DNA of 64,000 nucleotides, from positions 1 through 64,000 of the forward strand of contig NZ_MBTF01000012.1 of the NCBI RefSeq assembly GCF_002013915.1, in the 5' to 3' direction. This document shows, piece by piece, positions 55,082 through 64,000 of the stretch. The notes below the pieces were generated by a model. It made no database searches, was not told the DNA's origin, and saw only the letters and a program-made list of their open reading frames with translations. Source of the stretch: Mucilaginibacter pedocola (GTDB lineage: Bacteria > Bacteroidota > Bacteroidia > Sphingobacteriales > Sphingobacteriaceae). How positions within the stretch are numbered: the stretch's first letter is position 1; the number at the start of each line of letters is the position of its first letter. The position numbers and the translations under genes are program-made.

Positions 55082-55172
55082 GGCATCGAAACATTTGTAC
55101 ATAAATAATTCCCAACAAAATATGCGGCTTTCGGGCAGATGCCTTATCTTGCTTTAATAAACTACGCCTCCT

Positions 55173-55958
55173 ATGAAACTCCCGATATACCAGGCCGATG
55201 CCTTTACCGATAAACTTTTTGGCGGCAATCCAGCAGCGGTTTGTCCGCTTGATGAATGGCTGCCTGATGAGGTAATGCAAAACATTGCCTTAGAGAACAA
55301 CCTGGCCGAAACTGCCTTTTTTGTAAAGAAGGATACCGGCTATATGCTGCGCTGGTTCACACCCGAACTGGAAATAGACCTCTGCGGACATGCCACGTTG
55401 GCCACATCGCACATTATTTTTACCGAATTAGGGCATGATGGCGATACCATACACTTCGATACCAAACAAGTGGGTACACTAACCGTAACACGCACCGGCG
55501 ATAAATACACGCTCGATTTCCCCTCGCGCCCTCCCATTGCCGTTGACGCGCCCGAAGGCCTACTTGCATCGCTTGGTGGCAAAACACCAAAGAGCATCTG
55601 GCGCTCGCGCGATTATATGCTGGTGTACGAAAAAGAGGAAGACATTGCAGAACTAACGCCTAACCATGCAGCGCTATCTAAAATAGATACTATCGGCGTT
55701 ATTGTTACAGCACCCGGCAACGAGGTAGATTTTGTTTCGCGCTTTTTTGCCCCCGCCGCCAGCGTACCCGAAGACCCAGTTACCGGCTCGGCACATTGCA
55801 ACCTGATACCCTACTGGGCCGAAAAACTAGGTAAAACCAAATTGCACGCCTACCAAATATCGCCCCGTAAAGGCGAGCTATGGTGCGAGCTAAAAGGCGA
55901 CAGGGTACTGATGAGCGGCAAAGCGGTTACCTATATGAAAGGTGAGATATATGTTTAA
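55173..55958 (+). CDS. PhzF-family isomerase/epimerase
   Basis: 261 aa, cytoplasmic, two similar halves of the diaminopimelate-epimerase fold. The start PIYQADAFTDKLFGGNPAAV, the catalytic Glu in NNLAETAFF (Glu46), RWFTPELEIDLCGHATLA (about 60-77), and VPEDPVTGSAHCNLIPYW (about 198-215) are the family signatures. PhzF itself isomerises a phenazine precursor, but no phenazine genes are here, so a different small-acid substrate is likely. Its last 8 nt overlap the start of the TlpA-like gene. Confidence 0.93.
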   Translation: MKLPIYQADAFTDKLFGGNPAAVCPLDEWLPDEVMQNIALENNLAETAFFVKKDTGYMLRWFTPELEIDLCGHATLATSHIIFTELGHDGDTIHFDTKQVGTLTVTRTGDKYTLDFPSRPPIAVDAPEGLLASLGGKTPKSIWRSRDYMLVYEKEEDIAELTPNHAALSKIDTIGVIVTAPGNEVDFVSRFFAPAASVPEDPVTGSAHCNLIPYWAEKLGKTKLHAYQISPRKGELWCELKGDRVLMSGKAVTYMKGEIYV

Positions 55959-57069
55959 AAAAGTAAATATCATCCTCCCCTTTTTACTGATAGCCCCTGT
56001 TATCGTTTTTGCCCAGGCTTATCGCATATCCGGCAAATTAACCGGCTTTAAAAATGGCAGCAAGGTATCATTAGTGAACGATGAAACGGAAGCCACGCTC
56101 AATACAACCTCGCTGAAACAAGGAGCTTTCGTGTTAGCAGGCAACCTAAACACCGGGCCGATGTACCTGTCTGTAACAGTGCATGAAGGCGAAGATGATT
56201 ACACCTGCGAGGTTTTTACAGGTAGCGGCGATATTAGTATTAGTGCTGATAAAAAAGATTTCCCCTATGATGTGAAGATAACCGGTCCTGCCGAGCAACT
56301 TAAATTCAATGCTTACCAGCAGGCCTTGAAACCCTTACGCATCAAACAGGATGCTTTGATGCAGGCTTACTTGAAAGCTCAAAATGATAAAGCCGCCGCG
56401 CATAAAGCAGGCGTTTTGTTCAACAAAGCTGGCGATGAAATTCGTGCCCTGGAACAAAAACTCATTGCTCAAAACAACAATACCTATTTCGCGGCAAATG
56501 CCTATTATGAGTACGCTGAGCGCTTACCCGTCGCGAGGGTAAAACAGGTGTATAATGGCTACCCTGAAGCAATAAAGCAAAGCTTTTATGGTAAACGTAT
56601 CTTAACTTTCCTGACAGACGGAAAGCCGCTACAGATCGGCGATAAAATGTACGACTTTACGGCGAAGGATGCCTCCGGTAAAAAGCAAAAACTATCAGAT
56701 TATGCTGATAAATTTATCCTGCTCGATATATCATCAGTGTATTGTGGCCCGTGTTTAGAATCTAACGACGAATTACGGATGCTTAGTAAAAAGTATGGCA
56801 AACTACTCAACGTAGTTACTTTCTCGGCAGATAAAAAGGCCGTTTGGCTAAAAGGCATAAAAGATGACAAAGTAACATGGGCATCATTAAACGACGGTGA
56901 AGGACTTAACGGCCGTGCCTTGTTAAAATATGATGGTTCTGCCCTGCCCTCCTTCTTCATTATCTCGCCTGAAGGAAAGATACTGGACAAATGGGCTGGA
57001 TACGAGAGGGTAAAAAACGGCACAGGTGAGTTGGAAACGCATCTAATAAAATACATCAAAAAGGTTTAA
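55951..57069 (+). CDS. TlpA-like thioredoxin with N-terminal DUF4369 domain
   Basis: 372 aa from the ATG at 55951 (a GTG at 55942 is in frame). A signal peptide (MFKKVNIILPFLLIAPVIVFAQ) precedes a DUF4369-like beta domain (about 23-120: YRISGKLTGFKNGSKVSLVN), a helical linker (about 120-215) and a TlpA/ResA-type thioredoxin domain (about 225-372). The redox pair is in SSVYCGPCLES (CGPC), and a cis-Pro is in SALPSFFII. It is a periplasmic thiol-disulfide oxidoreductase. Overlap with the PhzF gene by 8 nt indicates coupling. Confidence 0.9.
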   Translation: MFKKVNIILPFLLIAPVIVFAQAYRISGKLTGFKNGSKVSLVNDETEATLNTTSLKQGAFVLAGNLNTGPMYLSVTVHEGEDDYTCEVFTGSGDISISADKKDFPYDVKITGPAEQLKFNAYQQALKPLRIKQDALMQAYLKAQNDKAAAHKAGVLFNKAGDEIRALEQKLIAQNNNTYFAANAYYEYAERLPVARVKQVYNGYPEAIKQSFYGKRILTFLTDGKPLQIGDKMYDFTAKDASGKKQKLSDYADKFILLDISSVYCGPCLESNDELRMLSKKYGKLLNVVTFSADKKAVWLKGIKDDKVTWASLNDGEGLNGRALLKYDGSALPSFFIISPEGKILDKWAGYERVKNGTGELETHLIKYIKKV

Positions 57070-57164
57070 TTATCTCACTATTTTTTAGCTGCCTTTTGCT
57101 ACACAAACCCGGATTTTCTCCCTATATTCAGGGTTCGGATTTTTAGGCACGGTACATCTATTTA

Positions 57165-60100
57165 ATGCAGCTTACTCAGTTAGAAATCAAGGGTTTCAAA
57201 AGCTTTGGCGATAAAATAACCATCAACTTTAATGAGGGGGTTACCGCTATTGTGGGCCCAAATGGATGCGGTAAAAGTAACGTGGTAGATTCTATCCGCT
57301 GGGTTTTGGGCGAGCAGAGTACCCGTGCACTACGATCGGAGAAGATGGATAACATCATTTTCAACGGTACAAAAAGCCGCAAAGCCGCCAATTTGGCCGA
57401 GGTATCGCTTACATTCGATAATACCAAAAACATCCTCCCTACCGATTTTTCGCAGGTTACACTTACCCGCCGCCTCTACCGCAGCGGCGAAAGCGAGTAC
57501 CGCCTAAACGATGTACAATGCCGCCTGAAAGACATTACCGATATGTTTTTGGATACGGGTGTGGGTTCAGATTCGTACGCCATCATCGAGTTGAAGATGA
57601 TCGACGAGATCATCAACAACAAAGAGGGTTCGCGCCGTAATTTGTTCGAAGAAGCATCAGGTATCTCTAAATACAAACTCCGTAAAAAGCAGACATTCAA
57701 TAAATTAAAAGATACTGAAGCCGATTTGGAGCGTGTAGAGGATCTGCTTTTCGAGATAGAAAAGAACCTGAAGACGCTGGAGAACCAGGCCAAGAAAACC
57801 GAGCGCTATTACCGCCTGCGCGATCAGTATAAGGCGCTTAGCATCACACTTGCATCGTTCCGCATTGCCGGCTTTACCAAAACATTAGCCGAGATAGAGG
57901 ATAAAGAGCAAAAACAAAAAACCGAACGCTCGGGCATTGCTACCAAAATAGATACGCTGGAAGCCGCCCTGCAGCAACAAAAGTTGGATAGCATTACCCG
58001 CGAAAAGAACCTCGCGGCTCAGCAAAAAACCACTAACGAATTTGTCTCTAAAATACGCGCCTACGAAAGCGAGAAGCGTATAAAGAACGAACAGCTTAAA
58101 CATCAGCAGGATAAAGAAGCGCGTTTGAAAGATGAGCTGGAACGCGACACCAATCAACATAAACACGTTCAGTATAATATTAAACGCCTCAACGAGGAAA
58201 AAATGCAGGAAGACGAAAACCTGCAAACCATTACCTCGCGCGTGGCCGACTTGAAGGCCGCCGTTGATGAACTACGTGCCGAACAAAACGAGGCGCGTGC
58301 CGAACTGAACGAACTGAACTCGGTGAGTAACCGCCTGCAAAACCAGGTGTACAAAACCGAAAAGGATATCGACATCCTGAACATACAGCAGCAAGCCCTG
58401 GAGCAGGAAAGCCTGCGCAATATGGAGGATGCCAGCAATAAAGAGGTGGAACTATCGCACTTTAATAGTGTGGTAGCAGAGCTGGACGCCCGTACCGAAA
58501 CACTCAAAAACGAATACGAACTGGCGGTAGATGCTGAAAACAAGCTTCAGGAACAAATAGTATCTACCGAGGCGCAGCTAAAAACGGTTACCGAAAGTAT
58601 TGCTGCCGATGGCCGTAAGCTGGATGCCAAACAAAACGAGTACAACCTTACCAAAAGTATGGTGGATAACCTCGAGGGCTTTCCCGAGTCGATCCGTTTC
58701 CTGAAGAAGAATACCAACTGGGCGAAGAATATTACGCTGTTCAGCGATATACTTTTTTGTAAAGAGGAGTTCCGCGTAGCGATAGAGAATTACCTGGAGC
58801 CGCTGATGAACCACTACGTAGTAAACAACTACGACGAGGCCATTGCAGCCATCAACCTGCTTAGCAATTCATCAAAGGGCCGGGCGCAGTTTTTTATTCT
58901 GGATAATTACAAAGCCGAAACACCCGCATCGGATGTGGACCTGAGTAATGTATCTATCCCCGCCCTATCGGTTGTGGAGGTAGAGCCACGCTACATGCCG
59001 CTTTGCACGCACCTGCTTAAAAATGTTTATTTGGTGAACGACCATACCGAGCAGGACATAAACAACCTGCCCTTGCCCGATGGCGTTGTGCTGATAGGCA
59101 AGAGCGGTAAGTTCAATAAATCGCGCCATACTATGGCGGGTGGTTCTGTAGGCTTATTTGAGGGTAAGCGTATCGGCCGCGCCAAAAATCTGGATAACCT
59201 ACTGAAAGAAATAAAGCAAGCCGAGGGCCGCATTGCAGGCTTTAAAACCCAAAGCCAGGAGTTGCAAAGCACTTTAGCTGCGCTGAAAGCATCGGGCAAG
59301 GCCAACGAAATACGCCAAAAACAGCAGGACCTAAACAAGCTGAATACCGAACTGGTTACGGTTAAAACCAAGCAGGAACAATACCAGGCCTTTATTGAGA
59401 ACAGCCTGAACCGCAAACAGGATATTGCCAATAAAATTGCCGGCATTAAAATAGAGATACAAACGCTGCAACCCGCTTTGTTAGATTACCGCGAACAAAA
59501 GCAGGCACAGGCTGAACTGATGTTGGAAAAGCAACAGGCCTTTAACGAGCTGAACGAGATGGTTTCGGTACAATCTAACGCCTATAATCAGGAGAATATC
59601 CGTTTCCACCAGCAGCAGAATAAGGTATCAGGCCTGATGAAGGATTTGGAGTACCGTGAATCGCAACTGGAGAACCTCGATGGCCGCCTGATGCACAACA
59701 CCGCCGAAATGGAAAAGGTGAAGGCGCTGATAAAAGAGAACCTGCAGCAAACCGGCGAAAGTGACGACGACCTGTTGAGCATGTATGAGCAAAAGGAGAA
59801 CCTGGAGAAAGCCACCCAGGAAGCCGAACGCGAATACTATGCATGGCGCAGCAATATTACCGAAAGCGAAAACGAGATAACCCAACTACGCCGTAATAAA
59901 GACCAGGCCGAGCTGATAGAGAATGAATTGAAGGATGCCCGCAATAATCTGAAGATAGAACTGAATGCGCTGAAAGAACGCCTGTCTGTTGAGTTCAATG
60001 TAGATATTGCGGACTTGCCCGAAACCGAGGAAAACTCCGACGAAAGCGAGCCGGAAATACGCGAACGTACCGAAAAGCTGAAAAGGCAAATGGACGATTT

Positions 60101-60707
60101 CGGTGCTATAAATCCGATGGCGGTTGAAGCCTTTAACGAGATGAGCGAGCGCCATGGCTTCATTCAGGCCCAAAAGAAAGACTTGGCCGAAGCTAAAGCA
60201 TCGTTACTGGCCACCATACAGGAGATAGACGACACTGCCAAAGAGAAGTTTATGGCCGCCTTTACTATGGTGCGCGAAAACTTCATCAAGGTATTCCGTT
60301 CGCTATTTAACGAAGAGGATAGCTGCGACCTCACCCTCTCCGACCCTAACCACCCGTTGGAATCGGAGATAGATATCATCGCAAGGCCTAAAGGTAAACG
60401 CCCGCTATCCATCAACCAGCTTTCGGGTGGAGAAAAAACGCTGACGGCCACGGCCATCCTATTCTCGCTTTACCTGCTTAAGCCTGCCCCCTTCTGTATT
60501 TTTGATGAGGTAGATGCGCCGTTGGATGATACCAATATTGATAAGTTCAATAACATCATCCGTAAATTCTCTAAGGAATCACAATTCATCATCATATCGC
60601 ATAACAAGCGCACCATTGCCTGTACAGATATTATTTACGGTGTAACCATGGTAGAGCAAGGCATCAGCCGCGTAGTACCGGTGGACTTACGCGAACTGGC
60701 AGACTAA
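57165..60707 (+). CDS. smc: Chromosome segregation protein SMC
   Basis: 1180 aa, the full length of bacterial SMC. The N-terminal ATPase head has Walker A GPNGCGKSNVVDSIRW (about 32-47) and the Q-loop; a coiled coil (about 170-495) leads to the hinge (about 505-660: FPESIRFLKKNTNW, LEPLMNHYVVNN); the second coiled coil (about 665-1010) returns to the C-terminal head with LSGGEKTLTATAILFSLYL (about 1087-1105) and Walker B FCIFDEVDAPLDD. As a dimer with ScpA/ScpB it folds and separates chromosomes; the scp genes are not in the window. Single gene, no terminator seen. Confidence 0.97.
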   Translation: MQLTQLEIKGFKSFGDKITINFNEGVTAIVGPNGCGKSNVVDSIRWVLGEQSTRALRSEKMDNIIFNGTKSRKAANLAEVSLTFDNTKNILPTDFSQVTLTRRLYRSGESEYRLNDVQCRLKDITDMFLDTGVGSDSYAIIELKMIDEIINNKEGSRRNLFEEASGISKYKLRKKQTFNKLKDTEADLERVEDLLFEIEKNLKTLENQAKKTERYYRLRDQYKALSITLASFRIAGFTKTLAEIEDKEQKQKTERSGIATKIDTLEAALQQQKLDSITREKNLAAQQKTTNEFVSKIRAYESEKRIKNEQLKHQQDKEARLKDELERDTNQHKHVQYNIKRLNEEKMQEDENLQTITSRVADLKAAVDELRAEQNEARAELNELNSVSNRLQNQVYKTEKDIDILNIQQQALEQESLRNMEDASNKEVELSHFNSVVAELDARTETLKNEYELAVDAENKLQEQIVSTEAQLKTVTESIAADGRKLDAKQNEYNLTKSMVDNLEGFPESIRFLKKNTNWAKNITLFSDILFCKEEFRVAIENYLEPLMNHYVVNNYDEAIAAINLLSNSSKGRAQFFILDNYKAETPASDVDLSNVSIPALSVVEVEPRYMPLCTHLLKNVYLVNDHTEQDINNLPLPDGVVLIGKSGKFNKSRHTMAGGSVGLFEGKRIGRAKNLDNLLKEIKQAEGRIAGFKTQSQELQSTLAALKASGKANEIRQKQQDLNKLNTELVTVKTKQEQYQAFIENSLNRKQDIANKIAGIKIEIQTLQPALLDYREQKQAQAELMLEKQQAFNELNEMVSVQSNAYNQENIRFHQQQNKVSGLMKDLEYRESQLENLDGRLMHNTAEMEKVKALIKENLQQTGESDDDLLSMYEQKENLEKATQEAEREYYAWRSNITESENEITQLRRNKDQAELIENELKDARNNLKIELNALKERLSVEFNVDIADLPETEENSDESEPEIRERTEKLKRQMDDFGAINPMAVEAFNEMSERHGFIQAQKKDLAEAKASLLATIQEIDDTAKEKFMAAFTMVRENFIKVFRSLFNEEDSCDLTLSDPNHPLESEIDIIARPKGKRPLSINQLSGGEKTLTATAILFSLYLLKPAPFCIFDEVDAPLDDTNIDKFNNIIRKFSKESQFIIISHNKRTIACTDIIYGVTMVEQGISRVVPVDLRELAD

Positions 60708-60780
60708 GGCTTTTTATTCTCTGCGTCTTCCGCACTCTCTCAAGTTTCGTGAAATTAGATATAATTAGCGAAAATTAGTG

Positions 60781-61365
60781 TTATATCAGGTTTCTATCTT
60801 TAAACCAAACTTCATCCGGTTTAATTTCAACTTTATCCATTAAACTAATAAGCTCAATCGGGTCGGCAGAGGTGAGCACTAATGCGCGGTTAGCTGGCTT
60901 TAAATACCGTTGCTCAACCATTACATCCATTTGCTGGAGCAGCAGGTCATAAAACCCATTTACGTTCAGTATACCTACCGGGTGGCTATGCAAGCCTAAT
61001 TGCAGCCAGGTAAGCACTTCAAAAAACTCTTCAAGCGTGCCGAAACCACCGGGCAACATAATGACGGCATCGCTCAGGTCGTTCATCATTTGCTTGCGCT
61101 GGTGCATATTCTCCACCACGTGTAGTTCGGTGAGGCCGGTGTGCCCTACTTCTTTATCCATTAAAAACTGCGGGATAATACCTATAGCTTTGCCTCCACG
61201 GCTCAGCACGGCATCGGCCAGTATGCCCATCACTCCTACTTTGCCGCCACCATAAACAAGAGTAATATTGCGTCCTACCATAATTTCGGCTAATTGTTCA
61301 ACGGCTTGCTTCAATACAGGGTCGCCGTTAAAGTTGGCACCGCAGAATATGCAGATAGATTTCAT
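60781..61365 (-). CDS. LOG-family protein (TIGR00730 type)
   Basis: 194 aa, cytoplasmic Rossmann-like fold. Signature residues are ICIFCGAN (4-11), VYGGGKVGVMG (37-47), MHQRK (88-92) and LPGGFGTLEEFFEVLTW (104-120), which hold the nucleotide. Family members cleave AMP or cytokinin-type nucleotides to ribose 5-phosphate and a free base (phosphoribohydrolase). The active-site Arg/Lys and Glu are kept. A TATATTTG box ends only 6 nt before the ATG, so the mRNA may be nearly leaderless, though no -33 element is visible. Confidence 0.92.
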   Translation of the reverse strand: MKSICIFCGANFNGDPVLKQAVEQLAEIMVGRNITLVYGGGKVGVMGILADAVLSRGGKAIGIIPQFLMDKEVGHTGLTELHVVENMHQRKQMMNDLSDAVIMLPGGFGTLEEFFEVLTWLQLGLHSHPVGILNVNGFYDLLLQQMDVMVEQRYLKPANRALVLTSADPIELISLMDKVEIKPDEVWFKDRNLI

Positions 61366-61512
61366 GGCGGCAAATATAGAAAGTTAGCATATCCTTTTCT
61401 TGCCTTAAGCAGCTCATGCAAAAGATTATAGTCCATTACATTTAGGCTTTTGTCCATTTAAAGCAAATTCGGGCTACGCTACATTTACTTCAAATGATAA
61501 CCATAAACCTTT

Positions 61513-62286
61513 ATGAAAAAGCTACTATTCCTCTCTTTCGCTTTAACTATTATTTCTCTTGGTGCTCTTGCACAAATTGTCAATTTCCCGAGTGTTAATA
61601 CCGCAGACAGCCACGTTACTGTTATAAAAAAAGTGGAAACCGGTAAACAGTATACCGTTGTAACATTTGACCATTACGCTACGCACGATAGCTCGTGGGT
61701 GGTGCTTAATAAGGAGATTTACCTGCAAACAGATGCCGGCAACAAGCATTACAATTTTATAAAAGCCGAAGGTGTTGCTGTTGCGCCGGAAACAAGGCAT
61801 ACCCTTACAAAAGCCGGCGACAAAGTTTCGTTTAAAGTATATTTTGAAAAGATTCCGGCGGGCACAAAATCTATTGATATTATCGAACATGCCGGCAAAC
61901 GCGACGATGGCATCTCATTCTTCAATTTTTACGGTGTAGACCTTACGCATTCAAACGCAAGTGCGCAAGAAGTAAAAATAACCGAAGTGGTATTGGCGCC
62001 GCCGCCTGCAACAATACAAATCGATGGAGATTCGGTGCCGGTAGATACAAGCGGGCTAAGCGGACTTATGAGCTCTTTCGGCCCTATGTACGCCAGCATG
62101 GTAAAATCGATGATGGATGCGCAACTGAGTTTTTATAAACAACCCGGAAAAATAACGGAGTTAGCAAAACTTAATAAACAGTATTATGATGCGCTGGTTA
62201 AAGAGGGGTTTACTAAAGAAGAAGCTTTAAAAATTATAACCACCGAAAGCTTGCTACCCAAAGCCGCCGCCACATCGGGGAAATGA
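61513..62286 (+). CDS. Secreted hypothetical protein
   Basis: 257 aa with a clear signal peptide (MKKLLFLSFALTIISLGALAQ). Residues about 25-165 are beta-rich (VTVIKKVETGKQYTVVTFDHY, VSFKVYFEKIPAGTKSIDIIE), like an extracytoplasmic Ig-like or DUF domain. A Pro-rich linker (about 170-185) and a helical tail (about 200-250: MYASMVKSMMDAQLSFYKQ, YYDALVKEGFTKEEALKIIT) follow. The tail motif resembles short helical hairpins in many uncharacterised Bacteroidota proteins. I do not recognise the family. It is a single gene ending at a shared bidirectional terminator. Confidence 0.78.
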   Translation: MKKLLFLSFALTIISLGALAQIVNFPSVNTADSHVTVIKKVETGKQYTVVTFDHYATHDSSWVVLNKEIYLQTDAGNKHYNFIKAEGVAVAPETRHTLTKAGDKVSFKVYFEKIPAGTKSIDIIEHAGKRDDGISFFNFYGVDLTHSNASAQEVKITEVVLAPPPATIQIDGDSVPVDTSGLSGLMSSFGPMYASMVKSMMDAQLSFYKQPGKITELAKLNKQYYDALVKEGFTKEEALKIITTESLLPKAAATSGK

Positions 62287-62290
62287 TATA

Positions 62291-62327
62291 ACAAAAAAGG
62301 GGATGCATTTTGCATCCCCTTTTTTGT
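62291..62327. terminator. Bidirectional terminator between the secreted protein gene and guaB
   Basis: AAAAAAGGGGATGCA (62293-62307), loop TTT, TGCATCCCCTTTTTT (62311-62325). The G/C stem is flanked by A-runs on one side and T-runs on the other, so it works as an intrinsic terminator on both strands for the two convergent genes. Confidence 0.9.
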
Positions 62328-62351
62328 TATTAGAAATAGAGCACCCTTAAA

Positions 62352-63827
62352 TTACCCCCTGCTGGTGTAGTTTGGTGCTTCTTTAGTAATGGTAATATCG
62401 TGCGGGTGGCTCTCGCGCATACCTGCAGCGGTTATGCGTACAAATTTGGCTTTCTGCAAATCTTCAATATTAGCGGCGCCGCAGTAGTGCATACCGGCGC
62501 GTAAACCGCCTATGTATTGGAATATCACTTCGCTCATGCTGCCTTTAAATGGTACGCGGCCTACTATACCTTCAGGTACAAGCTTTGTTACCACATCGGT
62601 TTCATCTTGAAAGTAACGGTCTTTAGAGCCCTTAGCCATAGCCTCTACCGAACCCATACCGCGGTACGATTTAAACTTACGGCCTTCGTAAATAATGGTT
62701 TCGCCCGGTGATTCTTCCACACCCGCAAACAGCGAACCCGCCATAATAGAGCTTGCGCCTGCTGCAATAGCTTTAACAATATCGCCGGTTTGTTTTATAC
62801 CACCATCGGCAATAACCGGTATACCGCGGCCTTCCAGGGCTTTGGCGCATTCGTAAACAGCATACAATTGCGGTACGCCTACACCGGCAATAATACGGGT
62901 AGTACAAATAGAACCCGGGCCAATACCTACTTTAACAGCGTCGGCACCTGCATCGGCAAGGGCAATGGCGGCATCGCCGGTGGCAATGTTACCTGCAATA
63001 ACCTGTAGCGTTGGGTAAAGTGCCTTAACGGCCTTCACCATATCAATTACACCTTTAGAGTGGCCATGGGCGGTATCAACCGTTACTACGTCAACACCTG
63101 CATTGTACAGGGCGGTAACACGGTCAATATTATCGGCAGCAACACCAACGGCAGCACCTACGCGTAAACGGCCATATTGATCTTTACAAGCGTTGGGGAA
63201 GTTTTTTACTTTCTGAATGTCTTTATAAGTAATAAGGCCAACCAGTATTCCATCAGCATTTACTACCGGTAATTTCTCAATCTTGTTGGCTTGCAGTATG
63301 TTGGCGGCTTCTAATAAGTCGGTACCTTCCGGGGCGGTAATGAGGTTGGTTTTAGTCATCACCTCGCTTACTTTTACCGATAAGTCTTTTTGAAAACGCA
63401 GGTCGCGGTTGGTAATGATGCCTTTCAGTTTATGCTCAGCATCAATAACTGGTATACCACCAATTTTGTATTCGCGCATGATATTGAAAGCATCAGAAAG
63501 TACAGCGTCCTCCAATAGCGTAACAGGATCCTGTATCATCCCGCTTTCCGACCTTTTTACCTTGCGTACCTCTTCGGCTTGCTGTTGTATGGTCATGTTT
63601 TTGTGCAGTATACCAATACCACCGGCCTGTGCAATGGCAATGGCCAGTTCGGCTTCGGTAACGGTATCCATCGCGGCCGATAAAATTGGAATGTTTAGCC
63701 TGATGCTTTTTGTTAAAAAAGTACTGGTGTTAACTTCGCGCGGTAATACTTCGGAATAAGCGGGGAGTAGTAAAACGTCGTCGTAAGTTAATCCTTCGGC
63801 AACAAATTTAGATGGGTCTAACTGCAT
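62352..63827 (-). CDS. guaB: Inosine-5'-monophosphate dehydrogenase
   Basis: 491 aa, cytoplasmic. The barrel begins with [18 protein letters not shown] and AAMDTVTE; two CBS domains sit at about 95-205; the catalytic loop [11 protein letters not shown] carries the active Cys (about 308), followed by [13 protein letters not shown], the mobile flap ([11 protein letters not shown]) and the monovalent-cation site. It oxidises IMP to XMP with NAD, the committed step to GMP. Single gene with a full-consensus promoter and a shared terminator. Confidence 0.97.
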   Translation of the reverse strand: MQLDPSKFVAEGLTYDDVLLLPAYSEVLPREVNTSTFLTKSIRLNIPILSAAMDTVTEAELAIAIAQAGGIGILHKNMTIQQQAEEVRKVKRSESGMIQDPVTLLEDAVLSDAFNIMREYKIGGIPVIDAEHKLKGIITNRDLRFQKDLSVKVSEVMTKTNLITAPEGTDLLEAANILQANKIEKLPVVNADGILVGLITYKDIQKVKNFPNACKDQYGRLRVGAAVGVAADNIDRVTALYNAGVDVVTVDTAHGHSKGVIDMVKAVKALYPTLQVIAGNIATGDAAIALADAGADAVKVGIGPGSICTTRIIAGVGVPQLYAVYECAKALEGRGIPVIADGGIKQTGDIVKAIAAGASSIMAGSLFAGVEESPGETIIYEGRKFKSYRGMGSVEAMAKGSKDRYFQDETDVVTKLVPEGIVGRVPFKGSMSEVIFQYIGGLRAGMHYCGAANIEDLQKAKFVRITAAGMRESHPHDITITKEAPNYTSRG

Positions 63828-63862
63828 AGCAAATAATTATTTTGGAGTTATTATTTGCCGGG

Positions 63863-63894
63863 CAAAGATACAGTTAGATATGCAGATATGCAAA
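63863..63894 (-). promoter_or_regulatory. Promoter of guaB
   Basis: Minus strand: TTTG (63894-63891), 20-nt spacer, TATCTTTG (63870-63863), a full match to both Bacteroidota boxes. The start near 63857 leaves a leader of about 30 nt. Confidence 0.8.
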
Positions 63895-63937
63895 CGGATT
63901 TAATGTGCAAATATGCAGATGTGTAAATAAGCAGATG
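63875..63937. repeat. Degenerate ATATGCAGATATGCAAA repeats upstream of guaB
   Basis: Four imperfect copies of a roughly 15-nt unit (GATATGCAGATATGCAAA, then GTGCAAATATGCAGATGTG, then AAGCAGATGG) run through and beyond the guaB promoter. It may be an A/T-rich upstream element or a multi-copy intergenic repeat. Confidence 0.4.
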
Positions 63938-64000
63938 GAAATTACATTGGTTTGATAAACACCATGGATAATTATGGGGGCCGGAAATCCAATGGACTCC

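Noticed and set aside
55173..55958. Phenazine biosynthesis gene
   Set aside because: PhzF-family proteins are widespread outside phenazine producers and no other phz gene is here.

Overview
The window looks like chromosomal DNA of a Bacteroidota member, most likely family Sphingobacteriaceae (Mucilaginibacter/Pedobacter type). This rests on a minus-strand 16S rRNA gene, three SusC/SusD pairs, two hybrid two-component regulators (HTCS), TANNTTTG-type promoters, a short primary sigma factor and several small Bacteroidota-specific families. The genus is an inference; only a 16S comparison would settle it.

Layout. (1) 1-1800: a 16S rRNA gene with its leader and promoter, transcribed leftward out of the window. 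(2) 2151-14986: polysaccharide-utilisation-like locus PUL1. A five-gene minus-strand operon (susC, susD, a Tat-exported mannonate dehydratase, a Sec-exported RraA-like aldolase, a BASS-family symporter) is divergent from an HTCS. It has no glycoside hydrolase, and the two enzymes appear to work outside the cytoplasm. (3) 14997-27437: PUL2 (HTCS, susC, susD, an IPT/TIG surface glycan-binding lipoprotein, a clan GH-A lipoprotein hydrolase). An intrinsic terminator precedes the hydrolase, and a 15-bp palindrome lies just below a predicted susC promoter. (4) 27583-34317: a membrane protein, then a minus-strand cluster (small membrane protein, TPR protein, two ankyrin proteins, a secreted protein resembling the T6SS tube protein TssD/Hcp), then a TPR/LuxR-type regulator. 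(5) 34487-38362: a RibD/DHFR-like reductase, aspartate kinase, a secreted unknown and two tandem paralogous small proteins, separated by palindrome-rich intergenic DNA. (6) 38414-48989: PUL3, a probable fructan or sucrose operon (lacI; susC, susD, MFS sugar porter, GH32-like hydrolase, ROK kinase, thioredoxin-like protein) with three near-identical LacI operators and a terminator at its end. (7) 49117-64000: a probable metal-response pair, then mostly housekeeping genes (methyltransferase, SGNH hydrolase, metallo-beta-lactamase-fold hydrolase, rpoD, a minimal ABC pair, PhzF-like, TlpA-like, smc, LOG, a secreted unknown, guaB).

How it fits together. PUL1-3 each pair an outer-membrane SusCD importer with their own regulator and downstream enzymes or transporters. 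The two best candidates for undescribed biology are PUL1, which reads as an extracytoplasmic sugar-acid route (mannonate dehydration, aldol cleavage, then import of a small keto acid), and the ankyrin/TPR/TssD-like cassette. Both are inferences from sequence motifs and gene order. No tRNA, CRISPR array, insertion sequence or phage gene was seen.
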